Part shown: one piece after another, positions 48,308-58,326 of the stretch
Position numbering within the stretch: the stretch's first letter is position 1
Layout: every line of letters begins with the position of its first letter
Program-made: the position numbers and the translations under genes
Assembly: GCF_010093595.1 (NCBI RefSeq)
Contig: NW_022985446.1
Coordinates: forward strand, 914,709-978,708
Length of the DNA stretch: 64,000 nt
Reading direction: 5' to 3'
DNA from: Mytilinidion resinicola
Taxonomy: Eukaryota > Ascomycota > Dothideomycetes > Mytilinidiales > Mytilinidiaceae
The notes under the pieces: generated by a model
Seen by the model: the letters and a program-made list of their open reading frames with translations, nothing else
Told to the model about the DNA's origin: nothing
Databases searched by the model: none

Positions 48308-50670
48308 CGCGTCAAACCACCTCTCGACTTTGGCAAACTGATGGAGATATGTGGATGGCCTCTGTGCCGGTTCGAGCTTCGTAGTGAATGAAATAAGGCC
48401 GACTCGTTGCTGGAGGCGTGAATGCTGAAAGAGGCTAGCTGGACGATGGCTTCGAGGTATGACCGGGTAGTGATGAGCGATGGTAGTTTGTAGCGTGATG
48501 AGAAGCGATGGATGAGTGATGAAAGCGAGTAATTGCTGATGGCGGTTGAGCGCTGCGAAGAGTTGGATGTAGAGGAGACGGTCCAGGTGAGGCAGTTGAG
48601 AGTAAAGAGAGACGGGAGTGTCGAGACGAGGAGCCACGACGAGCGCGGTAGGAGCGACGAGGGCAGGAAGAGCGACAAGGTCTATGGTAACGACGAACAG
48701 CAAGAGGAGTAGAGATGGGAGGATGGCGGCAGCGATGAAGTAGAGTTGAAGCAACGACGAGGGCCAGTCTACCACGGTCTCAGATGCCCTAGCGAGTTCA
48801 GAAATCGTGCAAAGTGATTGAGGTTGATCTTGTCCAGGTCTATAAAGCAGCCCAAGACACCACAAGCAGCAGTAATAGAGTGTGTACATATCTAGTACTG
48901 TGTAAGAAGTGAGGGAGAGGGAAAGAGAGAGAAAATGGCACGTGCCAGCATGAATCGACGAATAACAGTGCCTTGCCATAGATATCCGTACACATTCCTG
49001 CCAGTGTCTATAGGGTTCCAACGTACTAACAGAAACCAACTGTTACACTCACATTATGCGCACACCTGTGAACACTATCTAGGATAGCCTTGCGAGTTTA
49101 CTAACTATTTAAAATGCCGAACTTCTCTCCTATTTGGAATGCTGAAAATACTATGAAGCTCCTCCTGCAAAGGTAAAGGAGTGTACGGATCTCTACATCG
49201 AAGCACTGTAGTAGGCATATCGGCGTACGACTCGATGTCATATCGGTCCTTAAGAGTTCGCTGTCACTCACAACAGTCAGTACTAAACACCTTGTTTGTC
49301 CAACTTCCTCTGATCACCTCGTTTGAAGTGGCTCGGTCAGTTTACAGCCCCATCACCTTTGGCGCACCTCTCAGTTGCTGCTATAGTAGACAAATGAGAT
49401 GATAGTACGGTCCCTTGGAGATAGACTTGAGTACGCTTTCTTGCCGCCAGCAGGGGCGCTTCAATGCATCGTCAAAAACCTGAGCATGAGAGAAGGCCAT
49501 CGTATTGACTGACGTCAGAACTTGCTGGCTTACCCCAGGGAGCGGCATCTCCCCGTCTACGAGAACGGCCATACGAACTGTGAGCTTGCTGGTCGTAGTA
49601 GATATAGCATGCGTATCATTGCTTCCTACTGTGAAGGCTACTTTAACAAATTTTGAAAATTTTGAATGAGATGAAACTTCAGAAGTTACCTGGTTAAAAA
49701 CACCCGTCCGCGATTAGCACAGGTTCAAAATAGATGAAATGAGCGAGAAGACGACATACAACAGCGGCCAACTACCGAGTCGCACTCGCATATCTGAATC
49801 ACGCGGACTTGGACGTCCGAAGACGCAAGATGGAAATCGATTTGGCATAGAGGAAGTTGATAGGAAGGGGAAAGGCTTGAAGCTCTACGGTGACCACTAA
49901 GATCACGGGGGTATGTGCAAGTCTTATGACGAAGACGTATCGTTGTTCGACCTCTACAACCTGAGTATGGATTTATTGGATCCCTGCGGATTAACAAGCA
50001 TGTGCATGGGAATGATTGGTTGCCAAAGCGCATACACGAGGCAGGAAGCTCCGCGGGTCTCTCGCGTATTGAAGCTTACATGTGATTGTGAGCGGAATGA
50101 ATCTTGGAAAGGTGAGCGCCTCGGCTTGTGACATCAGACGATTCTAAGGAGATGCATGGTCCAGTAAGTCGGGAGAGTACACGTACTTTTAACGGACGGA
50201 AGGAAAAGTGCGGGGGGAGCATGTGCTAGTGGTGATGCGTATCGGGTGAAGGGCGAAATATACATTACTTGAGTACCTGCTAGACCAACGTCAGCTAGAA
50301 CCAAAAGAGCGTGATAAGACTAGACAGAAGCGGAACAAGATTGTAAGGGCTGATTTCGCTGTAGAACGTAGTGCTAAAAGTTTGAATACTTTGATTTTTT
50401 TGGTCATGATATCTGAACTAGATGAGAGACTTCTTTGAGTGAATTGAGATGGACCCGGGGACTCGCCATCGCGACAGCATTCTAAAAGGGTATATCAAGA
50501 TCGCATCCCATTTCTGCTTTTCCCATGCATATGAATATGAAAGCGCCATTAATGTGAGGCGCTAGATGTCGCCGCCAATCCCAATCCTTCATGTCATCCC
50601 GAGGCCTCGTCCAAAGTATGTACAGCGTTCGCCACGGTGAGTGTGTGATGCTTGCATTCTTTCATCTTCT
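48308..50670. other. Gene-poor region
   Basis: Contains the in-frame upstream extension discussed for the Myb-like gene, then AT-rich DNA with short frames. No RNA gene, transposon protein or motif is recognised. The end of the stretch is the 3' side of KGD4. Confidence 0.4.
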
Positions 50671-51085
50671 TCATGCGTGCATGCTTGCTCCGCCAGACTC
50701 GATGGCGTCAATCTCGGCCTGTGTCCACGGCGTCCGCTGGAACCGCGCGGGGAGCTCCGATCGGTCGAAAAATATGCCCTTGCCGGCCTCCACTGGGCCT
50801 AGAGAAGCACCCGGCTTGCCTCCGATTGCGCCGATGGAAATGTGGTTCTGCTGGTTCAGCGGGCCGTGTTGTTGAGCCTTCTGACGATACGAAGCGAAGG
50901 ACTCGGGGAGAGAATGTGTCGGGGAGGCGGGATGCGCGTGAGGCGTGTGGTCGATGGCTGGGCTCAATTAGAAGGGGACTTAGAGCTGTAGCTGTAGTCG
51001 TATGCTCACATGTAGGCGTATGCCGCTTGCCCAAGAACCGGATCATGGGCTGGCGGTGCTGGAGGAGCTGCTTGGTGGCATTCAT
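50671..51085 (-). CDS. KGD4: Kgd4/Ymr31-like subunit of 2-oxoglutarate dehydrogenase
   Basis: Two exons, 51085-51010 and 50957-50671, encode 120 aa. The N-terminus MNATKQLLQHRQPMIRFLGKRH matches the family start (a basic helix and P-M-I-(K/R)-F-x-G-x-R-H). The C-terminus FFDRSELPARFQRTPWTQAE then IDAIESGGA is the diagnostic block. Kgd4, first named as mitochondrial ribosomal protein Ymr31/MRPS36, recruits the E3 subunit to the 2-oxoglutarate dehydrogenase complex in the matrix. The intron donor is GTGAGC; acceptor GCCCAG gives HTPTSIDHTPH in frame. It is transcribed divergently from MED18. Confidence 0.9.
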
Positions 51086-51738
51086 GGTGACGATCTGTTG
51101 GGCGGGATGCTTGGAATGGTAGGATGTAGGATGTAGGATGTAGGATGTAGGATGAGTAGCACTCTAGGCAGCAGCAGCTCCGCAGGATATAATGGGTGGT
51201 GAGCAGAGAGCGTGCGGGGAGTCAATGGGTGAATGGAGCAGCGAAAGTGGGCGGATGGAGGTTCAAATGCAGACAGTAGGGCGATGTCGCAAAGATGGAG
51301 ATTCCCAAGCACGACCGTCGTCGCGCTTTCCCGACGCTATTTCCGAGACAACAGCAGCACGACATCGCTCGCAGCCTTGCGCCCGCACCCGCACACGCTT
51401 AGTGGCATCATTCTGGGGTGAGTCTCGCGCAGAATTGCTGCACCCCCGCACGGCATCGCGGCAGATTTTGCGCTCTCCGCGGGCCTTTTTGCTGTTTTGC
51501 ACGCCCTTTCGGTGCCCGCCCTGCCCACGTCTCCCGGCGCTCCACGCTGCGCTGCAGCCAAGCCCTGGAAAAGCATTCACCGCGGCCAATGGCCTGAATC
51601 AGCCACTGCATCGCGCCGGTTTTCCTTATCGCTGACAGCCAGGCAGCTCCCACACGCTCCACGCCGCCGCTCTCCCCTGCCACCGGCCCGTTCGAGATCC
51701 AAACCTCACCCTTCACCACCCCGCGTCAGACGCGACCG
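51086..51738. promoter_or_regulatory. Shared divergent promoter of KGD4 and MED18
   Basis: A 653-bp head-to-head interval. It carries five heptamer repeats at 51119-51153, within 35-70 bp of the KGD4 start, and a pyrimidine-rich stretch before MED18. Overlapping chance frames on both strands are rejected. Confidence 0.5.
51119..51153 (+). repeat. (GTAGGAT)5 heptamer repeat
   Basis: Five perfect copies of GTAGGAT. It is located in the 5' leader or core promoter of KGD4, where length variation might affect expression. That effect is inference. Confidence 0.9.
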
Positions 51739-52565
51739 ATGCATGAGCTGCTGCTGTTCGGCCTGGTGCCCCGCGCGCGTCATGAGCAGGTCCTGAAAAT
51801 CCTCGCCGGCGTCGCCGCCATGCAGCCGCAGCGCGTCCTGGAGCGCCATGTTGTCTACAAGCCGCAGCGCGAGCCCGACGAGCCCGGCTCCAACATCCGG
51901 CGCGGTGCCAGCCAGGGCATTGTGCAGAAGCAGGCCAAGCAGACCGCCGCGAGGGACCTCTACTTCACACACATGGTGCAGACGCTGACCGAGGACGACT
52001 TTAAAGAGCAGAAGTCACAAGCGCCGTGGACGCACCAGTTCAACGACGTCCCCGATACGGGCGACAGAGGCGTCACCGTTCGCATGGTTTCGGGCACTGA
52101 CTTTGTGGAAGGGGACCCTCACGCGTACATGGCTGCCTTTGGGAACAAGTTGGTGTATCCTTCCAAGCTGTATAGCACATTCTAACATCTCCCAGCTTTG
52201 TTTCCGAGCACTACATGGACGGCCACCGATACGTCCACAAGAACATTCTCATTCTACTCCACCAGGTCCTCACTGAACCGGGCCCGCGATCTGCAGAGCA
52301 ATCCCCGAAACCCTCCTTGCCGACGTTTGACTCCCTCACACCTCTGGATCCAAGCGGGACCTACATACTGCAAGCCTCGATTCGGGTAGTCGATAATGGC
52401 AGTCCAGCGCTGATCGATCTCGGTGTGGAGGAACTAAAGGCCTTCAAGAACCTTATGAAGGGCTGTGTAGAGTTGGACGCCCCTGATCGTCTGGTTCTGG
52501 ACACCCGAGTCAAGTACCAAGCGAGGCCTTTTGCGAACTTGCAACCACCTGCCGCAGCTGCGTAG
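51739..52565 (+). CDS. MED18: Mediator complex subunit 18 (Srb5)
   Basis: Two exons, 51739-52148 and 52196-52565, give 259 aa. The N-terminus MHELLLFGLVPRARHEQVLKIL and the following VLERHVVYKP are the usual Med18 opening. The second half has FVSEHYMDGHRYVHKNILIL, a linker, YILQASIRVVDNG, and the closing strand ELKAFKNLMKGCVELDAPDR. Med18 is a beta-barrel head-module subunit of Mediator that works with Med20 and Med8 in RNA polymerase II initiation and termination. The intron donor is a weak GTTGGT; it is the only one that keeps both frames (GNN|FVSEHY), and a CTAAC branch point precedes the CCCAG acceptor. Confidence 0.92.
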
Positions 52566-54089
52566 GTTGAGAACTGATATCCTGGGAGGCGTCGGAGTTC
52601 TGGTATGATACCCCGGGTTAAACAACGGTAATTCTAGAGGCAATGAATACTTGAAGACTATGGAAAATGCTGTGGTGTCAGTTCTAGCCACTGCCTTTTG
52701 AGGTGACCTAATGAGTTTACCAGTGGTTCAACATGGCCGACCTCCGTCTCGGGCAGAGGATCTGATATGTATCGAAGTCCTAGTAGCAACAGCAGACAAA
52801 TTTCTATTGAGGCACTACAGTAAGGGCTTAGAAGTCAATAATATCACTCCCTCTGATGTAAAGGTGACGCCGGAGAAAGGGTGCAATTCCTTATTGACGA
52901 CCTCGATGCGGACTTTGACGGCATGATTGGCGTAGCCACGAACAGACGCTTATCGTTTCGCATTGTAGCTATCGGGAGGCGTTAAAGGTTGAAAATCCCG
53001 GTTAGAAAACCGAGAGATAGGATATGCATTCTCCGTAACCTGGATGTAGGGGCCTAGGTATCGGAGAAACGATCCCCGGGGATGCAACATCACTGATATA
53101 TTGAACAAATGATCCATTTCTGAAAATTGTCTTTCCCAACGTGATGTCGTGCAGAAAAGATAAATCCTGCCTCCTGTTCCATAACTCTAGGGAGGAACAC
53201 ATTGCCGATATACGCGTAGTTCGACCCGCGGTGGCGAAGTACCATCGGCTCATCAACGTTAGCAGCGGGGGCGATGACATCGCTTGTTTATACGGTGAAT
53301 GCGGCAAATCTGCAAGAGCTTTAATCTGTTCGGGAAGTAATGCAGTTACGTAACTAATTCAGTCTATGGATGATTGCCCAAAATCTTTTCCCTGTACGAG
53401 AAATGAGAGTTCCAGTATAAGGAATATCGTGGTCGAGATAAGTGTAGATGTGCGGCGATAATTTAGGTTGATCATATAGCTGATGCAAAAGGAGTGGGTG
53501 AAATGAGAGGGTTGACTTTTTATGCCCCTGAGGAATCGAGTATTAAGCAGACGTAGAGACTGTAAAGTGCTTAAGTGGTGGATATGATGGATTAAATACT
53601 CGTTCGTCCGTCTTCCAGGCATCAGATTTGAGAGGAGTATCATGTGGCCGAGTGGCTCGAACTGTAATGCTTCTGACCGTAGTGTAACCGCAGCTGGCTG
53701 TAATCACCGACTACACGTAGGTCGCGGGTGATCGAGTCGCAAGGGAGCGTGGTATTCTTCTTTTTGCCTTCTTATTGTTATTTTGCCAACTTGTTGTGCA
53801 TTCACCGATGGAATTTGGACATCTCCTTAAACATGATTTCCTTCTCTAGACTAGATGAGCTATCAGAAGCTGATCCCCTTTCCATATTGAGGACTTTCTT
53901 TGTCGGTATCAGCTGTTTCGTGGGTAGATGACACGATTGATCGATCGGTCGAGAGGCTACTTACTCCAGGGGTTTTCGTCTATTTCTGGGGAAGGCCTGG
54001 GATGGTATATCCTTACTTTCAAGTCGTACTTTCAACATGCGATCATCAGTAACAAGAGCGAATTACAAGCTACATGGACTTCTCGTGTA
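52566..54089. other. Gene-poor region
   Basis: AT-rich sequence without a recognisable gene. A tRNA-like string at about 53643-53735 is described under findings. The part next to 54090 may hold the further decayed 3' end of the HET relic. Confidence 0.4.
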
Positions 54090-55020
54090 TACCAGAATCG
54101 CTCGCGATAGCTGCGTGTAAACCTCGTTGAGCGACAAAGAAAGTCGGGATCCGGGACGCCGAAGCTTAGGACCTTCAACATACCATACATAGCCAATGCC
54201 TTATCTCTCAATTTAGACGCTTGCTCGTGACTCTAGCTGTGAATGGTCGTCATTATAGTGAGTATATGGTTTACGTAGTCCTTTTCTGTATGTCGTGAAA
54301 GGAAGAAGTAGCGCCAGAGAAATTCGTATGGATACAACACCATGGTGAAGACCGGGTTCCAAGTTCCGTCATTTTTCCTATGTTCAGCCAGCTAGTGCAC
54401 AGCCTTACGAACGTTTGCTAATGGAATCCATTGATCTTCGACATGGCCTGAGACAATGGTGGCGTCTTCGGAAAGGACCAACTCCTGCACGGTTCACAAG
54501 CATTGGAACCACGAGAATTTGAATATGGATCTTGTTGGATATTCTTCGACCTTAGTGAGTATCTATAGCGGCACTTTTCATGAGAATGCCTGACGTTGGG
54601 TTAAGTCCTCCAACTTTTGGTGAAGATGGTCTTCAGGCTCGGTGTCTTCTTCAACGTCAATATGCTCTAGACGTTTGACGAACCGTTCTACCAATGCGAA
54701 TTCGCGGCTAGCGTCAGGATATTGGTTTCCAAGCCAATTAAGGACCGAATTAGCGTTTTGATACATCTCTCCGATTAGTGCAACTTGGTGATTGCGGTCT
54801 TCTGTGGAGTCTCGCTGATGTAGATGGTATCGATCCATAAGAGCATCGCCTCGCTCTCGTGGAGAAAACGGCGGAGTACGGTATTGGCATTTTAAATCAT
54901 CATGGACTTCTAGCCATGGTGTTTGATCTCCCTAGTAACTGCTTGTCCATCCCAAGTGTATGAGATTGCCCGTACGATGGTAGGCTATCCAGTGAGGCTT
55001 CGATGAGTCTGCAATCTCTG
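54090..55020 (-). pseudogene. HET-domain (heterokaryon incompatibility) pseudogene
   Basis: Pieces of one HET domain appear in order on the minus strand but in different frames. CRLIEASLDSLPSY (about 55013-54972) comes first. After a frame change SYTWDGQAVTREIK follows, then LEVHDDLKCQYRTPPFSPR. In the same frame as the latter come DRYHLHQRDSTEDRNHQVAL and IGEMYQNANSVLNWLG. Downstream are VQELVLSEDATIVSGHVEDQ near 54420-54500, LRDKALAMYGMLKV, and NEVYTQLSRAI near 54097-54129. These correspond to the usual HET order (ALSYTWG ... WIDAICINQ ... ER..QV..M..IY..A..V..WLG ... W.VQE ... RD..YA..GL). At least two frameshifts and in-frame stops make it non-functional. Some gaps could in principle be introns, but several breaks have no splice sites. 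Confidence 0.8.
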
Positions 55021-56288
55021 TCGAGAAATTTCGCTCGGGAAGGGAAGCATCCGCACGATCCAGGTCTTCTCCGTTCCGTGCATAGGAGAGTACTTGTACA
55101 TCGAGTGATGGGTGGATGCCTCACGAAATGGAAATCTGACAATATGACGTTAAGATGTAGAGATAGAAGAAAAGGGAGCGGTTCGATAGAAAATGCTGTT
55201 GCCTTCCAAGAGATGCGAGCCTGGGGGTCTTGGCCACAAGCGCCAATGCCTATAGCCTCGTAATACATCATTCGAAGCCTGTCTCCATGGATGAGCGTGC
55301 CTACACAGCCTTCATGAGCAACTAATCCACTGAGTAAATGGAAGAGTAGAAACATGAGTTTAGACATCTGGGAAGGGTGGCAGAAGATGGCTCGGCGAGC
55401 CATAGTTCGAGTTAGTCCAATTGAGGCGTATCTTACCAAGAATGGTGGTTGGAGAATCGTGGTGTAGGTGAGAAGAGATAAAAATGGGGCGGCTTGTTTC
55501 TGGCTGCGGAGGATCTTCCGGTCCGCCCGACCTCAATTTATCTTCCCCTTCACCATGTAACATCCATCAAGTGATAACATAACGAGTATGTATTCAATAC
55601 ATACCATGAAGCTGATTGCTGTGGGAAATTTGAGTGTTACGGAACTGAACCTCGCCCTGATGCCTGAGCTCAATATAGAGACTGCAGAGAAGAAGTTCAT
55701 TGCGGGAGTGAAGAGGTGAAGTATGCCATGGAGGTCGGGAGGCCTGTTGATTTGGCTCTTCCACGATTATGCAAGGCGAGCAATTTCTTGAGGCTGGTTA
55801 CGCTACTATGTGTGTGGAAAATAAGAATATGTAAATGGAGACTTATAAGTCAATCATGGAACTTAAGGGCGTTGATTCAACAGGATAGCGAGTCTTAGCT
55901 GGGGTGGCTGGCCCATGTCGCGAATTCCCTCTATTACAAAGTGCAAGGAATTTCGACCAGAAAGATGTTTGGAACATGGTCTTGCTTGCTAGCATTTTGT
56001 TGTTGACTTCGGTCGTGATTCAGAATCTGCCTGTAGTGTCGCTATGAGAAGTGAAAAGTCGGTGAACACCGCTGTACGGTCACACAGCCGTTTCCCTTCA
56101 TTAGGACCTTTACGCGAAGTTTAGATGTGAATGCTCCAGGTCTCTTGAGATGATTTATCAGGGCACGTGCCCACGTGCCTCGCGTCGGGACTTCTTCGCC
56201 TTCCTCTTACATTCTTTCGTCTCCAGTACTGCCAACCGGACAACAACACCCATCTCCGAATGAAGACAAGGAGTAACAATACCTTAAT
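55021..56288. other. Intergenic region
   Basis: Upstream side of the HET relic and the promoter of the polynucleotide kinase gene. Its first 500 bp may include the decayed 5' part of the HET gene, but no motif can be seen. Confidence 0.4.
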
Positions 56289-58326
56289 ATGGGGCTCGAT
56301 CGGCCTGTGCCTGTGAAGAGGGCTAGCACTGACGACCACGATATCTCCCCGCCACCGCTGAAGAAGCGGCAGCAATCAACCACAACGAGTAAGCTGAGGT
56401 GCACGCCTGCTTCTTGGGCAACGGCGCGCAAGGACTATCGCATAGAATAAGCTCCCGAGGACTGACAAAGCCTAGACAAGGCTGTTGCCAACTTTTTCAC
56501 CCCAGTCTCAAAGAAAGAGCCCGAAAAGATGTCGTGGCGAGTTGTCAACGACAGCCTCCTCATCGGCCGTTACCAGACATCTGCAGCAGCCCACGCTGTC
56601 CAATCGGGTGCCAAACGTCGCAAAATTGCAGCTTTTGACTTCGTACGTTCGCACTAGTCCTCGGCTACTCGTATACTCACTTGTTTCATCAACCTGACCG
56701 ACAGCGTACCTGCAGGATTCTAGTTTGATTACATCTGCTTCCGGGAATAGATTTGGACGTGATGCAAAAGACTGGAAATGGTGGCACGGCAGCGTCCCAG
56801 GAACTATGAAGAGTCTTCACGATGAGGGGTGCGTTTCAGTATTGTTCTACATCCAAACCTAGTCACCATCCGTTCGCTAAAGTCCTCTGCGCAGATATCT
56901 AGTCGCAGTCGTGAGCAACCAGGGAGGGATCAATCTCAAACCCAATCCAAAGACCATCAAGAGTGACCAGAAACGACTAGCGGATTTCAAAGGCAAGGTG
57001 TCTGCCGTGTTCAATCAACTTGACCTTCCGCTTAGCGTATATGCTGCTACCACACGAGACCATTACCGGAAGCCCAGGATCGGGATGTGGCAGGAGCTCC
57101 TCGAAGACTGCGACCTTGAATCTGGAGACTCGGTGGACCTAGAGAACTCCTTTTTCGTCGGCGACGCGGGAGGCCGCAAGGGCAACGGTACTCCAGGAGC
57201 ATCGAAGGATCATTCTTGTAGTGACAGGTAAGACTTGGATGCCAGCCGGGGCTCTTTGAGCTAATCTCTGAAAGGGACTTCGCTGCAAATGTTGGTATCA
57301 CCTTCTTGACTCCGGAGGAGTATTTCTTGAAGGAAGACTCTCAACCCTTCGAACGAGACTTCGACCCTGCAAGCTTTATCGGAGCTCTATCTCAGAGGTC
57401 AGTTGATGCAGGTATGTACTGGGATTCACAGCGGCCATTGTTCCGTCGCGAGAACCTAGATAAGGCATTGCATTGCGTTGCTAACAATACTAGTTCCATT
57501 CTTGAAACGCAGTGAACTGGAAGTCATACTTTTTTGCGGTAGCCCCGGAGCAGGCAAATCATCCTTCTATTGGCGACAGCTTCAACCCCTTGGATACGAA
57601 CGTGTAAACCAAGACCTTCTAAAATCAGTATGTGTTGTAGAACCTGTCTTCGTAGCACGTGGTCGTGCCACCTTTCCCCGCCTGAGGAGTAACATCTTGA
57701 AACAGCGCGAGAAATGTCTGAAGTCGGCTTCCGCCTCCCTCGAGAAAGGGATCTCGGTTGTTGTGGGTATGTGACAATGATTCCTTGTCCCGCTTATGAC
57801 GAGTACAGCTAACAGTAGCTTCTGTTGACAGACAACACCAATGCAGATCCAGAAACCCGATCACATTGGATTAAACTAGCAAAGCAGTTCGGGGTGCCGA
57901 TCCGCTGCGTCCTGTTCACTGCATCGGCGAAACTTTGCGAGCACAATGACACAGTGCGAGCGTTGAACATCGGGCCCGTTGTAAGCTCAAAATTTTTCAA
58001 CGTTATGGGCATCCTTGACAGACTACCCGTTTGGGGAAAGATAGACTGGCTTGAATAACATTTCTGACCACCCATGCTAATCAATGTTCTAGACAAACCC
58101 AGAAAAGCGGACCATTCTTCCTAAAGTTGCTTTCACTAGTTTTACATCCAGGTACAAGGAACCCAGGCTCGAGGAAGGCTTCCAAGACATCTTGAGAGTA
58201 GACTTCAAGGTACGCCCGTCTGCATTGCGCTCTCATGCATGTTTGTGCCTTCGGCAGATGCTTATCTACATACAGTTTGAAGGCAGTGAGCAAGAGCAGG
58301 CAATCTGGAGCAAATATTGGCTTTGA
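56289..58326 (+). CDS. PNK1: Bifunctional polynucleotide kinase 3'-phosphatase (Pnk1/PNKP)
   Basis: Ten exons, 56289-56388, 56476-56642, 56716-56828, 56895-57227, 57275-57411, 57494-57627, 57706-57766, 57832-57980, 58093-58209 and 58276-58326, join to 453 aa. The N-terminal 70 residues are basic, with a PIP-like or nuclear-type stretch (KAVANFFTPVSKK). The HAD phosphatase domain has motif I AAFDFDSSL (split by intron 2), VVSNQGGIN, the Lys in HYRKPRIGMW, and FFVGDAGGR with RDFAANVGI. The kinase domain has Walker A CGSPGAGKSS, VNQDLLKS, DNTNADPETR and the terminal RYKEPRLEEGFQDI. The enzyme restores 5'-phosphate and 3'-hydroxyl ends in single-strand break repair. Motif I is DxDxS rather than the common DxDxT, a conservative change. 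There is no FHA domain, as in fission yeast. Confidence 0.94.

Noticed and set aside
48308..49039. 243-codon upstream extension of the Myb-like gene in the same frame
   Set aside because: Leu/Ser-rich translation without motif or conserved look. The ATG just before the first Trp-rich helix is a better start.
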